Shown here: positions 1 to 10,915 of the stretch, piece after piece
Layout of the letters: each line of letters begins with the position of its first letter
Numbering within the stretch: position 1 is the stretch's first letter
The notes under the pieces: model-generated
Databases searched by the model: none
Told to the model about the DNA's origin: nothing
Seen by the model: only the letters and a program-made list of their open reading frames with translations
NCBI GenBank assembly: GCA_020746875.1
Contig: JAGTJL010000018.1
Location: 558,001-622,000, forward strand
Source: Rhexocercosporidium sp. MPI-PUGE-AT-0058
Taxonomy: Eukaryota > Ascomycota > Leotiomycetes > Helotiales
Direction of reading: 5' to 3'
Length of the DNA: 64,000 nucleotides
Program-made: the position numbers and the translations under genes

Positions 1-2052
1 CACATCGAGGAACCACCCGCTTCCCCAGGAGCTTCGACCAGCTTTCCTTCGAGACTATAGGATCGATGACGCTTTTCTGTTCGGCGAGGTTGAAGGGCTT
101 GATGGGAGACTCGTTCTCGAGGCTCTGTGATGCTTGGAAAGCTTCTGTGTCTGACCGGGCAGGCGTTGGCGATTCGGCGGGAATGTCATTGTCTGCGAGG
201 CTGGCGGTATCGGATTCAGCTTCTGGTGTGGATGAAGTTTGGATGTCTGGTTGTGGTGTTTTGGGTTTGAAGAAGCCCATTAGACTGCTCTGTCCTTTCC
301 CAGCTTGTGCTTTGCCTCCTACTGACTTCGATGCAGCTCCGGATTTGCCTCGTTTCACAAGTCGGCCTGAGGAAGATGTTTCGTTGGATCGTTTGGGGGG
401 CTTTGCTGGACTTGGCATGGAGGGATTTGGTATAGAAGGGGTTGACGAGTCTTGGGGATCTGCTGTGATCGAGTTACCTGCTTTCTGTAAGTTTGCTTCT
501 ATTCTGCTAGAAAGTTGCTTACTATCGAGAGCTTCTGTTCCTTGGTTCAAGATAACGTCCATCCTCTGGGGCAACGAAACTTTGTCTGGGCCTTCTTCTT
601 GCACAATGGACATAGAGCTCTCAGCTTTTGGTAGTGAGGGCTTCTTGGTAAACATGTCTCGTATGCTGCGTCGACGATCGAATTCCGGGATGAGCTTGGC
701 AGACATAGGTAGGAGATCCCTCGCAGACCATTCCCGCTGTCTCATACCATCCTTGAAGAACCCAGGGCTCATGATGTCTCTCGTATATACTTGCTTGCCA
801 CCGATGTCGACCTTCTCCTTCAAGATAGCATACACAGGGCAGTGATCAGAACCCATGAGACCTTCTTGAATATTGGACTCACAGAACCAATCCTTCCATT
901 CCTGGCTGCAGAGTACGTAGTCGATCCGAGACCCAAAGTTCCCAGGCCGAGCATTGATTTTCTGCTCCCAGCATGTGAACATCCCAGCGCGAGTAGGATG
1001 GAACGACCGACATATGTCCCACATGACCGGTTTCTCCCTGCCTTCATCCCGCTCTCCATAAACCTTGCCGCCGACGAGGAGTTGATTTAGCCTTCTTCTT
1101 GCGGGGGCGGAGAAGTATTCCTCGAGGGTTATTTCTTGCTTCCGTAGCTGCTCTGCGACCTTTGCGGTATCCATCTCTTCTCGAATGATATTCAAGTCGC
1201 CAGTCAGAAGGACTCTCTTCCCAGCAGCCACTAAGTTACGCACACGGGCATCCAGCGCGTTCAAGAATCCAATTCGGAACTCGTCTCTCGACTCATCCCT
1301 GTTTGCAGGGCAGTAGGTGCCGATGAGGACGAACGCGGGGAATTCGAGGATAACACATCGACCTTCAGAGTCAAGGGTTGCAGCGTCAAGTGCGCAGTCC
1401 GAGAGCTGGCTGAGAGTTGGATAACCACCAATCTGCTCGTCCTTGGGGAGATTGTTGAAGCTTGTGGTGGAATTGGGAAGGGTGAGAACACCTGTGATGC
1501 CTTCCTCTGCACGAATTGGAGCGCAGACAGAATTTCGGGTGTATATGGCAACTCCTGAGTATCCTGTGACCAACTGTCAACTGGGGCTGGCATTTGAGGT
1601 CACCGGTTCATCGTACCTTTCTTGTGCTTAGGAAGGCTGAAGAAGACATCCCATCCAGGAACCAGAACCATATCATCCTGGAGGTCTTTCCTTTGAATCT
1701 TTGTCTCTTGCATGACCACGATGTCGGCCTCGAGGATATCAAACATGGCCTAGCGCAGTCAGGAAAATTTCCCAAGATGAAGTCTTCAAGTACTTGCGGC
1801 AAATGTTCTTTCTTGACGCCATGGCTGGTAGCCAAATGGGTTCCTGGGCTCATATCAGTTCTGAATCACACCCGGCCCAGCTTCTACTCCCCCCCCCACA
1901 GCAGCCAGACTAGAAGATCTGACCTGATTCCGTTCACTACGCAAGGTGAGTCTCCAATTCATTCTTCGGATCAGGTTCCAGCCGGCAGTGTAAGACTCAC
2001 CATTCCAAGTGGTGATTCGAAGACCGCGGGTTTCCCGATCGTGATTCTCCAT
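1..2052 (-). CDS. APN2: APN2-type AP endonuclease (class II, EEP family), 5' part, cut by window edge
   Basis: Encodes a nuclear abasic-site endonuclease for base excision repair. Exons on the minus strand: 2001-2052 (start at 2052, reading into RITTWN), a short exon about 1798-1844 (NPFGYQPWRQ), 1617-1749 (MFDILEADIVVMQETK), then one long exon from 1563 to the left edge. Visible EEP motifs in order: ITTWN, QETK, LIGTYCPAN, LTGDLNI, GSRIDYVL, GSDHCPV, followed by a Ser/Pro/Lys-rich linker containing a PIP-box-like SLMGFFKP. The C-terminal GRF zinc finger lies beyond the window. Introns: 1564-1616 (GT-AG), 1750-1797 (GC-AG, donor GCAAGT) and about 1845-2000. At the last junction the conserved VNGIR stretch that should follow ITTWN is not readable in frame, so the gene may carry a lesion or an unusual splice. 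In Pezizomycotina APN2 commonly flanks the mating-type locus. Identity is sure; integrity is not. Confidence 0.93.
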
Positions 2053-2460
2053 GTTCACGGGGTGACTGCTGGAAGCTCTTGCAACCTCAGGACTGAGCTG
2101 GAGATGAGCCGTGGTAAGTGGAGATGAGGCGTGGCAAATGGACAGGGGCCGCCGCAAACTAGCCTATCCAGTGCCAGTGCCAGTGCCAGTGCCCAGATAT
2201 ACTCCGCCACCCCAGCAAGACCCCAGCAAGACCGCAGCGGACCGCCAGCCTCGCTACCTGACCGCCGGCCAGCTAGGGACGTTCCTGGGTACGTTCCTAG
2301 CTAGATCTGGTGGACTGTGTCGGGTGTGTCGGGTGTGTCGGGTCGTGTCTCGGGTGTGTTGATTCGTACCAGACGTCTGTCGATACACCCTTCCAAAGCC
2401 GAATTTGCCGAATTTGTAGCACGCCCCTATCATCAACTCGAACCAAATCAAACAAAGACA
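2053..2460. promoter_or_regulatory. Divergent intergenic region between APN2 and the DUF4139 gene
   Basis: About 400 bp separate two divergently transcribed genes, so both promoters must lie here. It contains a short CCAGTG-type tandem array near 2168-2195 and a (TCGGGTGTG)-like array near 2318-2360. No convincing TATA box or known operator is seen. The role is inferred from position only. Confidence 0.4.
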
Positions 2461-4680
2461 TGGCGACCGATACTCCCCACAAGCAGGAATTCCGCATCCG
2501 GGATCTCTCCCTCTCCACCTCCACCCGGAGCGTCCTCCTCTTTTTCCCTCGCGAGCCCAAGTCATCAGAGACAGACATCAAGGACATCCCTCTCTAACCA
2601 GGCGCTAATCAAATCGTCATCGACGGCCTTCACCCCTCGTGGACGAACACTCCATCAAAGTCGAGGGTACAGGAAACATTCTTCCGCTAGAACGACTCCC
2701 TCTCCGCTCTGATTCTCTGCTTCGCTGCTTCTCCTTCGCAATCTCCGCCTTCCTCCTCAGCCTCTTCTCTCGCTCCGTCGCCTTTTCCTTCTCCACCTTC
2801 TTGTTGGCCTTCACAAGCGCCTTCGCCAATTTCATCTTCTCTTTCTCCTTCTCCGTCTTGCGGATCTCCTCCCGTATCCCCTCCACAGCACCAGTCGCAA
2901 CGTCATGATCGCGATAGACCTTCAATCGGTTGGCAGCGGAATTGATCTTCTCCTGCTCACCCGGAAGACGGACATTCAGTTTCTTGATCCGGTCATTGAT
3001 ACTCTTCATCTCCTCAACCTCAGCATCTAAATCCTCCTCTTCTGAGTCGTCCTCATCCTCGGAGTCGGACGGATACATATCCTCGTAGACTTCGCGGTTG
3101 GGTAGAAGATCGACGGTGACGTCTGCATCACCATCAACCTGGAGCCTTCTACCCTGACTCCTGGCTCGTCCTGGAGAAGCTCAATCGATGGCGATGCGGT
3201 CGTCAATCTTGCCACTTCGGAATTCCACGAGCCATCTAGCACCCCGCTTAAGAGTGGTGAAATACCTTTGTCGCTGTCGGACATCACTTATGGCGCTTCG
3301 TGGGCACCTCGATACGACCTCAGTTTGAACACAATTAAGTGCACTGGTCTCCTAGAGTATAGTGCAGAGTTGAAGAACACTACTTCCGAGACTTGGCGTG
3401 ACGTAAAAGTCATTCTCTCAACTTCCCAAACGACGTTTAGTAGTCTCAGCGAGAGCATTCCACTTCTCCTACCTTGGCATGTCCGGTTGAAGAAGGGTGC
3501 TCGAAACGCAGCCAGTTCTCTTTTCAGTCAATACGAACTTCAGGCCAAGCAGAAGGAATGGAGCCAAACCAAGGGTGATCACAACCAGAAGCCTCGATGG
3601 GAACTCTTTGGACGGGACGATTCCTCGACCGCGCGACTCAATCAAGCTCAAAATATGCTCAACCGAAGCAGTCATGCTATGCCCCAGATGCTTGGTTCCG
3701 TGCAAGCAGCCGCTGTTCCCCGTCCTCCTGCTAGCGGCTTGTTTGGCTCTATGTCCCGGTCTCGTGGTGTTGAGTCTGAAGCATACGATGCAAGAGGTAC
3801 TAGTCACTTCCTGCGCGAAGAGAATTCGGTAGAAGACGAGGAAGAGGACGAAGACATGGGCTTTGGGCTATTCGATGACGGAACTCCTGCCCCCAAGTCA
3901 CTGATATTCGAGGACGGTACTTGGGAAGAGACCGGTATGACAACCACGTACGATGTACCCGGCACCAAGACTTTGTCGCCCAACAACTCGACCATCAAGC
4001 ACAAGATCGCCAAGATCGATTTCAAGAATGTCATCTTCTCCCACATTGTCGTTAGCAAGCTCAGACAAGTCGCTTTCTTGAAGGCCCGTCTGCGGAACAC
4101 ATCCAAGATCACCCTCCTCAAGGGACCACTAGGTTTGACCCTCGACTTTGACCCTCGACGGATCCTTCCTCGGTCAAGCATCTTTCCCACGCTGCTCCGC
4201 CGGTGAATCCTTCTCCCTCCCTCTCGGAGTCGACCCCGTAATCAACATCGCCTACCCCAAACCCACCGTACGCCGCAGCCAAACCGGTATCTTCACCAAG
4301 GAAGACAGCAACGTCTTCACCCGCCTGAAGATCGAGATCTCCAACCCGAGAGGCTTGAAAGTCGGCGGCGATCCTGTACGCGCGGGACAGAGTGCCTTTA
4401 CTGCTCCTGCGGTGGCAAGCTCGTCGGGTAGTGTGAGGGGGAGTGCAAAGGATGTGAGGGCTAGTGTGTATGGTGCTGATGGGAAGGAGGTTGCTGTGCA
4501 GAATGGGAAGTGGGGAAGTGCGGTGGCGACGACGAAGAAGAGCGGAGAGGTTGTCTGGAGTGTCAAGTTGAATCCTGGACAGGGAGTCAGGTTGGCGTTG
4601 GAGTATGAGGCTACGTTTCCTGGTGGGAGAGGGTTGTGGGTGTGCCAGTGTCGAGGAATCAGAATGGGTTGTTTGATTAG
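2461..4680 (+). pseudogene. DUF4139-domain protein gene, broken by internal inversion, frameshifts and duplication
   Basis: Reads MATDTPHKQEFRIRDLS from 2461, then an acidic/coiled-coil region, then a long DUF4139 domain (YGASWAPRYDLSLN at about 3287, WELFGRDD, SFSLPLGVDPVINIAYPKP, GKWGSAVATTKKSGEVVW). This is a widespread fungal family of unknown function. Lesions seen directly: a frameshift near 2560; an in-frame TAA at 2595-2597; a frameshift near 2637; bases 2673-3125 inverted, so the coiled-coil segment (YPSDSEDEDDSEEEDLDAEV) reads on the minus strand; a TAG inside the inverted segment; a 13-bp tandem duplication (tttgaccctcgac) near 4136-4161 that shifts frame; an apparent loss of residues near 4322 (FTR joined to LKIEI); and a frameshift near 4630 before the expected stop at 4678-4680. 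Substitution load is low, so the damage looks recent and is not RIP. Confidence 0.85.
2673..3125 (-). other. Inverted segment inside the DUF4139 gene
   Basis: Plus-strand coding stops making sense after VDEHSIKVEG at about 2672 and resumes as ITINLEPSTL at about 3126. The DNA between, read on the minus strand, supplies exactly the missing middle: DVTVDLLPNREVYEDMYPSD through REKRLRRKAEIAKEKQR. Flipping 2673-3125 (about 453 bp) makes both junctions continuous, so this is a simple in-place inversion and not a second gene. Confidence 0.85.
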
Positions 4681-5664
4681 ATGGAAGCTTGGGGACGTTT
4701 GGTTGGCATGAACAGATTGCTGTCTAGGTTGAAGAGCAGTATCGGCTAATGATTGGTGTTTGTGGAGATCTGTAGGGAAGCAAAATTAGCATAGCTTGAT
4801 GAATGTCATTATCTCCGTCCTCTCTTTTGTCATGTCTTCTTTCTTTTTCTTGAATCTTTGCGATCAAGAAGGACGCGTTGGATGCCCCAGTGGGCGAATA
4901 CTATACATATGCCTCTGTAACAAGTCCATCGCGATGGTGATACCATTAACATGGCTTCAAAGTGCTCCTACCTCTGCCAGAGTGGTGAGTAGACTTGCTT
5001 GCGAAGTGGACAGGCTGGGTACTATGATCAAGATACCTCCAGAATCCTGTCAAAGTCCTCAAAAACCTCAAAGGTAGCGTGGTATTTGCTCTGCCTGGTA
5101 TCCAGAGGACTTTCAAGATTCTCTTTGAGTCTGACTGCACTCCTTTCGCATCGAGGGGGGAAAGTTGGACGAACAAGTAAGAGATGGCCTGGGGATTAGA
5201 GACCGAGCCTCCAAGCCGCCATGTTGGTCCTTACTGAAAGTCCTGTGTTATCTTGGTGAGATCTCTCTGGCCTGGTACCTACCTTTTATCGCCTCCAGAT
5301 TACACAAAGTCCTATCTTGGGAGCCAAGGGGAAACCCTCTGCATTGCGTGGGGAACAGGGAATCGGAAAGCGAGTCATTGTATATGTCGTTTGCTCAAAG
5401 CCATATGCAGTTTTGATGATAATATTAGGAGAGGAGCTAGCGGCACCACCTCCGCCAAGGCTATCTTTTTCTTCTACAATCGCGCTTGTTTACTTTTGTT
5501 CTGAATGTCACCTTCGAGAAGACAAGACGTCTACTGTCATCTTCGAATTCACCTTGATCACATCATCTCCCTCTTCTGAGCAGCCTCTCCTTTGATTTGA
5601 TCGTCCTCAACTCTTTATACGACTTTTGCATCGAGGCAATCGACGCGTCTCTGAGGACAACAAC
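4681..5664. other. Intergenic region and 5' leader of the zinc-finger gene
   Basis: Nearly 1 kb of ordinary composition between the broken DUF4139 gene and the zinc-finger gene. Short open frames here overlap each other on both strands and show no family signature. The CT-rich stretch before 5664 is probably promoter and leader of the downstream gene. Confidence 0.5.
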
Positions 5665-5722
5665 GTAAGTTTGAACTGTTTCTTTACAACTGACCTTCAG
5701 CTAACCTTTCCTTTCGAGACAG
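5665..5722 (+). other. Putative 5'-UTR intron of the zinc-finger gene
   Basis: Donor caac|gtaagt, a ctgac-like branch site, and acceptor gagacag shortly before the start codon at 5759. Length 58 bp is normal for filamentous fungi. Inferred from splice signals only. Confidence 0.55.
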
Positions 5723-5758
5723 GATCAGCCTCCTAAACTCTCTTCGCGATCTTTCAAG

Positions 5759-7876
5759 ATGACCAAATACTACTGCTGGGGCTGCAACGGCAAATTCGCT
5801 AGCACGGAAGCCTTGAATGCCCATTGTAAGGCAAAGAAACATAAGCAGGCTGTTGAATGCCCTCATTGTTACTTGCTGTTTAAGACTACCAAAGATCTCG
5901 CAGAGCATACTAAGGACAAGCACATACACAAATGCAAGATCTGCCTTGTCGACTTCAGTTCCATTGACGCCTTGGTAGCACACAATCAAACCAAGCACAA
6001 GATCTACTGCTCCATCTGCAAGCTTGGCTTCCAGAATGAGAAGCATTTCAAGGACCACAACCAAGCCAGACACCAGAAGCCTTGCGAGCATTGCTTGGCA
6101 ACCTGCTCGTCAGACAAAGAACTTCAAGCTCACGTGGCTGAGAAGCATACTTTCGCTTGCAGGGAGTGCAATAACAAGGTCTTCAAGTCTAAGGATGCCC
6201 TGACCGCCCACCGGATTTCAGACGCCCACCCTTTCAAATGCAGCTTCTGCCAATTACGCTTCAAGACTGACGACGGACGTACCGAACATTACTCTACCGA
6301 GCACTTTCGCTGTGACAAGTGCAGCTTGATGTTTGCTACTTGGGCCCTTCGAGGCGAGCACATTCTTGACAAACACACCTTTACCTGCCAATTGTGTGAG
6401 AAGAAGTTCGACAGCGAGAAGTCCCTCAGGAAACACAAGACCGAGAATCATCGCAATACTTGCAAGACTTGCCAGAAGGTAATTCACAGCGAGGAAGGCC
6501 TCAAGACTCACATCCTTCAAAAACATTCGTCCGAGTGTTCTGTGTGCAATCTCAAGTTCGAGACCAACAACGACCTATCTTCACACAACTCCGCCACTCA
6601 CGTCAACCGCTGCGAGCTATGTGCAGCTCCATTCGCCCGCAAAGATAAAGAGTCCAAGAGACACGAGTTCCACTGCATCAAGTGCAGCATGTGTTTTCAG
6701 TCCAGCGAGGCCCGAGACAAGCACAAGGCCAAGGAACATGCCTTCATTTGTGTCAACTGCGACCAAAACTTCAAGACTATTGTTAAGCTAGATGAACACA
6801 AAGCTACTGCTCATGGCTTCAAATGCTTCGCCCGCAACGGATCTTTTGAGACCGACTTGGCACTTGCTGACCACCACGAGAAGGTCCACCAGTTCTCATG
6901 CCCAAAGTGCGAGGACAACTTTGATACTTTCGAGGACCACGTTACCACCGTACACGAGAAGGAGCAGAGCATCGCTTGTCATCACTGCAAAGATGTTGTC
7001 TTTCTTTCTAAAACCGCTCTCAACCACCACACAGCTCAAGTCCATGATCGACGCTTCAAGTGCTGCCTCTGTGATGGCTTGTCATTCTTTACCGAAGAGA
7101 CCTTCAACAAACATCTCGAGGATATGCACCCCAAAAAGCCAGTGCTCACCTGTGACTGCTGCATCGGCACATTCTTCCTTAGCGAAGGTGCGAAGACAAA
7201 GCACGCTGCGCTCATTCATGGCGATGCTTCTGCTGTTGCGTGTGCCCTATGTGGTGACTTAGCGTACGCTCCTGAAGCATCGTCTACTGGTCTCCACACA
7301 ATCCACGAGGAGCCCGAGCCAGATTTCGAGCCAAAGGAAGAGACTTGGTTTTGCGACTACTGTCCCCCAGACCCCATCTATACCACTCAGCTCGGTCTGC
7401 TAGAGCATGTTCTCACAACCCATCCCGAAAAGGTCCATCAATGGTGCGATATCTGCCCCGATATCTACTTCACCACTATCCCCGCCTACCACCACCACCT
7501 CGACACCATCCATCCACGGCCAAAGAAGAGTAACACCGCAGCCACCGCAAATACCAATGGCCATCATGTCAACACCGTCTCCGCCTCCATCGCTTACCCA
7601 CACTGCGCCAATCTTGAATTCACCACGCCAGCAGATCTCACTTACTACCTCTCCCGGTTCTACGGCTTCAAATACCCCTTCTGCCTGGCCAAATTCGAGA
7701 GTCCCATGCAAACAGTACAACATATCGATGTTGCTCATCTGCTAAAATGCTCGTTCCATGATTGTGACGGCGCGGGATTCAAGTCGGAGGATGCGCTGAA
7801 GAGACATCTGGCGAGGTTTCATACGAGCTTTGAGCCTGTTGTGCAGAATGGTGGAGATAACTTATCGGGGGTTTGA
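5759..7876 (+). CDS. Poly-C2H2 zinc-finger protein, 705 aa, about 25 finger-like units
   Basis: The whole protein is an array of C-x2-C-x12-H-x3-5-H units starting at residue 5 (YYCWGCNGKF). I count about 25 units at 22-30 residue spacing. Canonical examples are FKCSFCQLRFKTDDGRTEH and FTCQLCEKKFDSEKSLRKH. Some are degenerate: unit 15 (FKCFARNGSF) has lost its second Cys and a late unit (IAYPHC) its first. Linkers are not the TGEKP type, so the fold is probable but sequence-specific DNA binding is not assured; RNA or protein binding is possible. No other domain is seen. The start at 5759 follows a clean 5'-UTR intron. The reading frame ends at 7876 just after a GGGGG run at 7867-7871. Shifting by one base there opens another 24 codons (ending EDEDLLIL) to a stop at 7950, so the true C-terminus may be longer. 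The gene lies just left of a RIP desert but is itself undamaged. Confidence 0.88.
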   Translation: MTKYYCWGCNGKFASTEALNAHCKAKKHKQAVECPHCYLLFKTTKDLAEHTKDKHIHKCKICLVDFSSIDALVAHNQTKHKIYCSICKLGFQNEKHFKDHNQARHQKPCEHCLATCSSDKELQAHVAEKHTFACRECNNKVFKSKDALTAHRISDAHPFKCSFCQLRFKTDDGRTEHYSTEHFRCDKCSLMFATWALRGEHILDKHTFTCQLCEKKFDSEKSLRKHKTENHRNTCKTCQKVIHSEEGLKTHILQKHSSECSVCNLKFETNNDLSSHNSATHVNRCELCAAPFARKDKESKRHEFHCIKCSMCFQSSEARDKHKAKEHAFICVNCDQNFKTIVKLDEHKATAHGFKCFARNGSFETDLALADHHEKVHQFSCPKCEDNFDTFEDHVTTVHEKEQSIACHHCKDVVFLSKTALNHHTAQVHDRRFKCCLCDGLSFFTEETFNKHLEDMHPKKPVLTCDCCIGTFFLSEGAKTKHAALIHGDASAVACALCGDLAYAPEASSTGLHTIHEEPEPDFEPKEETWFCDYCPPDPIYTTQLGLLEHVLTTHPEKVHQWCDICPDIYFTTIPAYHHHLDTIHPRPKKSNTAATANTNGHHVNTVSASIAYPHCANLEFTTPADLTYYLSRFYGFKYPFCLAKFESPMQTVQHIDVAHLLKCSFHDCDGAGFKSEDALKRHLARFHTSFEPVVQNGGDNLSGV

Positions 7877-8690
7877 CATCTAGTGGAGATGTTGGCGCGA
7901 GCAAGACGGTGGATTCGGTTGCGGAGGATGAAGATCTGCTGATTTTGTGATGAGCTTTGTGGGGTCGTTTGAGAATGTGCACTTTGGTGTTTCTACTGCC
8001 TGATGGTCCAGCCTTTGGACCTTCTTTCTGATTTTTATGTTCTCTTTCCTACTTCTCACTTAAGTTAGCTTCTCTCTGCTCTTGATATTATCGGACTAGA
8101 TACCCTCCGTTGATGGGCATTTGAAGGTGTTGGGGAGTTCATGGGACATCTGAAGCATGGCACGAGTGTTTTGACTTGCAGAAAAGGAATTCTTGTATGT
8201 AGAGTAATAAATATGAAAGTCAGTGCATGTCTCCAATGGTTCTCGTGACTTATATAATATATACTGCGCGATGTCTATTCTCTATTGTTCGAGAGAACTA
8301 CTGCTGGTCAACTCGGACCTTACGGCGTTTGCATATGCATTATATAAGTCTAGGCTAGCATTACTACCGCCCTCAACTCACTCAATTACACCACTTCCCC
8401 AGGCTGCTCGCAGGTATCTCAGTCTTATACTAATTAGCTTTGATAGTGCCACTAGCACTCCTTATTATATAGAGGCATATTCCCTCGTCCTAAATACAAG
8501 TATAGCTGAATATAGCAGCTGATAAGGAGACTCGGTATAAATAGCCTCCATGCCCCGCAACAGTCGCCTTGAATAAGAACGACCTGACGATCCCTACTCC
8601 TTCGATACGAATCGAGGTCGTTGAAATACTCTTTAACAGACGGCCGAGCCTGTGATTTTATTAATCCCCAAATCGAAGGGCATTAAAGAT
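7877..8690. other. 3' flank of the zinc-finger gene grading into AT-rich DNA
   Basis: Probable 3' UTR to about 8220, then falling GC content. The 99-codon open frame at 8223-8522 has no recognisable features and is not called. No RNA gene is seen. Confidence 0.5.
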
Positions 8691-8704
8691 AGCAGATCTA
8701 TTCT

Positions 8705-8945
8705 CAATAACTACCGGGCTAGTCAAGCTACTCGGATCCCTCGTGAAGCTTAACGATATCCGTAAGGATTTCTTCGAGGCGAGGACCGAAATCGACTCTC
8801 TCTTTCGTGAAGTCGATAATCTATTAAAAGTCCTTATATAATTGCAAAATCTCAAGCGTATGCCTAATACCTTATCTCGAGAACTCTTCGAGGTTCTACA
8901 AGATTGCAACTATATTGCCAGGAATACCGATATTCTGCTGCTGCG
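8705..8945 (+). pseudogene. Remnant of a STAND/NLR-type N-terminal (helical) domain
   Basis: One plus-strand frame reads SITTGLVKLLGSLVKLNDIR, then FFEARTEIDSLFREVDNLLK, a stop, then LKRMPNTLSRELFEVLQDCN. The pattern of a glycine-containing helix, EIDSLFREVDNL and a later LFEVLQDCN resembles the helical N-terminal domains of fungal STAND/NLR proteins (Helo-like or 'fungal N' class). A TAA lies where a glutamine codon would be expected, as after RIP. Nothing downstream can be read as a nucleotide-binding domain, so only a fragment remains. Family assignment is by pattern, without a search. Confidence 0.45.
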
Positions 8946-8949
8946 ATCA

Positions 8950-10830
8950 TTACTTAGTCAACTTCCGGGCCTGTATTAGGTATATATAAGGAAGAAAGAA
9001 GTCCTCACGTTTTATCGACAATTAGAAGCACAGAAAACTATTATAATGATCACTGGCACGCTGAGGTGACTATGGCACAATAGAATAACTAGAGAAGCGC
9101 TGTAGACTCGCTGGTAATATTTCAATTTATATAGAAGCTAATTGCTAAGGAGAAAAGATTATCTCTTCCCCTTTACTGTCTTTATAAAGGCAGTAATTAC
9201 GCAATTAATGCTAAGAGCACAGATTATTATAATATCTCTCCTCTTATTTACTTCTGTCCTAAAAGTAAGAATATATTATAGCCTTTAGCCAGCGTTATAT
9301 TAGCGATTCGCTAACGAATTAAATTTTTTATTATTTATTCTAAAAGTAAATTCTAAAGAGAATAAAATAAGGTAAAAGCTATTAATAAGGGCTTAACTCT
9401 TATTAAATATATAATACTTCTCTTTCCTTATAACCTTTTTCAACTAATAATAATAATTATGGCAGATTATAAGTTATAACTACCCCTCGATCTTAATAAT
9501 ATCGTCTTTTAATAAATGCTTAGCCGGCGGTTCCTCTAATCGCAAGCGCAAAAGCAAGATACTTAGCTTTACCGTAATTAACGCTAGCGAGACCTTGATT
9601 AAACACCAGTGAACCTTAGTAACTTTTTTAAAAAATAACTAATATTAGCGATTAAAATAAGGACGATAAGGATTTTAAGAATAACGTTTAATTTTTTTAA
9701 CGAATTCTGTTCGGAGGAAAGAAAGATACGCGTCTTCGATCTTCAAGCAGAGCTATTATAAATATAAGCGACGTTCGTCGGGAGCTATACTTGCGTTGCG
9801 CCGGCGAGGTTTAAGAGTTCCCTAATCTTTAATGCTTTAATAACTTTAACTTATTTATTATAAAGTATTTAAATTACTGTAAGAAAGGCAAGCTATGCGA
9901 GTTAATAAGTTAAATTTTTTCTACTTATTGATAAGGCATAAGCTAATAATCGACGAAGTCCTGGCTAAATTAAAATCACTTCTCGACGATCTTCTTAAAG
10001 CCGCCTCTTAATTTAAGTCTAATAAGATTAAGTAAGCCGATCTTAATGCCGCTTAATTCATTTTTAATTAAAAGAAGCGTCGCGCTAATTATTTTATTAA
10101 GATTTTTAACGCCGAAACTCAGAAGTCTTTTTAAAAGCTTATAATATCCTCGACAAAAGAACTTTATATTAGCGTTATATTGGCGATTAACGGGCTACGT
10201 AGCGCGTTAATTTTAATTCTCTCTTAAGAATTTAAGGACTTAAAAGAAAATAATATTAAGCTTATAATTAAAATTTCTAGACTCTGAGAAGTAAGTAAAC
10301 CTAATATTTGCTAGCGAGTTTTTTATTAACTTTCGGCGAAAGACTTCCGAAATGTTTACTTTAACTCCTTTAAATTTTCCGATACGCTCTCAGAAGCTGG
10401 ATTTAAAACGTAATAAAAAAATAATTTTAACGATAATATTAATATTAATATAAAATCTTTAGCGGAGTTTAGCAATCTTATATAAGGTTTAGAGAAGTTT
10501 ACGAAGGTCTTAAAGATAATAGATATTCGCTAATTTAAGCTTTTAGTAGATTATTTATAAGCTTCGACTGGATTTAAACGGGCTTCACTTAAGCTCGAGT
10601 CGGATTTAAATAGACTTTACTTAAGCTTAAGCTGGAATTAAGTAGATTTTACTTGAGCTCGGGCTGGATTTCGCGTTTGTTTTTGGCGTTTTTAAAGCAC
10701 GAATACTTAAAAATATTTAATTAAAAAAGTTTTTATAAATAAAAAATTATATAAAGATTTTTTTAATATACTTTAAAAGAATATATTTAAAGCTCTTTAA
10801 CTTAAGATCGATAATTATTAAAGTTTAAAA
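8950..10830. other. RIP-type AT-rich desert
   Basis: About 1.9 kb of very AT-rich DNA with stops in all frames, broken by short GC-richer scraps (for example near 9720-9815). No transposon could be identified. A 32-bp tandem array is annotated separately. Confidence 0.6.
10560..10673 (+). repeat. 32-bp tandem repeat, about 3.6 copies
   Basis: Successive units begin AGCTTCGACTGGATTTAAAC, AGCTCGAGTCGGATTTAAAT, AGCTTAAGCTGGAATTAAGT and AGCTCGGGCTGGATTT. The period is 32 bp. Copies differ mainly by C/T or G/A changes, as expected if they diverged by RIP. Confidence 0.75.
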
Positions 10831-10915
10831 GTGAGGTGGTTGTGTTCTTGATCTTGTGTGATATGAGCAACTGATGAGGTGGTCGTGCTTTTGATGTTGT
10901 GTGTTGTGACCTGTT
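10831..10915 (+). repeat. Two-copy direct repeat of about 43 bp
   Basis: Units at 10831 and 10873 both begin with (g)tgaggtggt(t/c)gtg and continue ttgat(c/g)ttgtgtg. A further tgaggtggttgtgc fragment lies near 11059. The repeat sits exactly where GC content recovers after the desert. Confidence 0.6.

Noticed and set aside
66..845. 259-codon plus-strand open frame at the left edge.
   Set aside because: Antisense shadow of APN2; the minus strand carries all the conserved EEP motifs.
2617..3078. 153-codon minus-strand ORF with an acidic coiled coil, looking like a separate gene.
   Set aside because: Its protein is the missing middle of the plus-strand DUF4139 gene; it is an inverted internal segment, not a gene.
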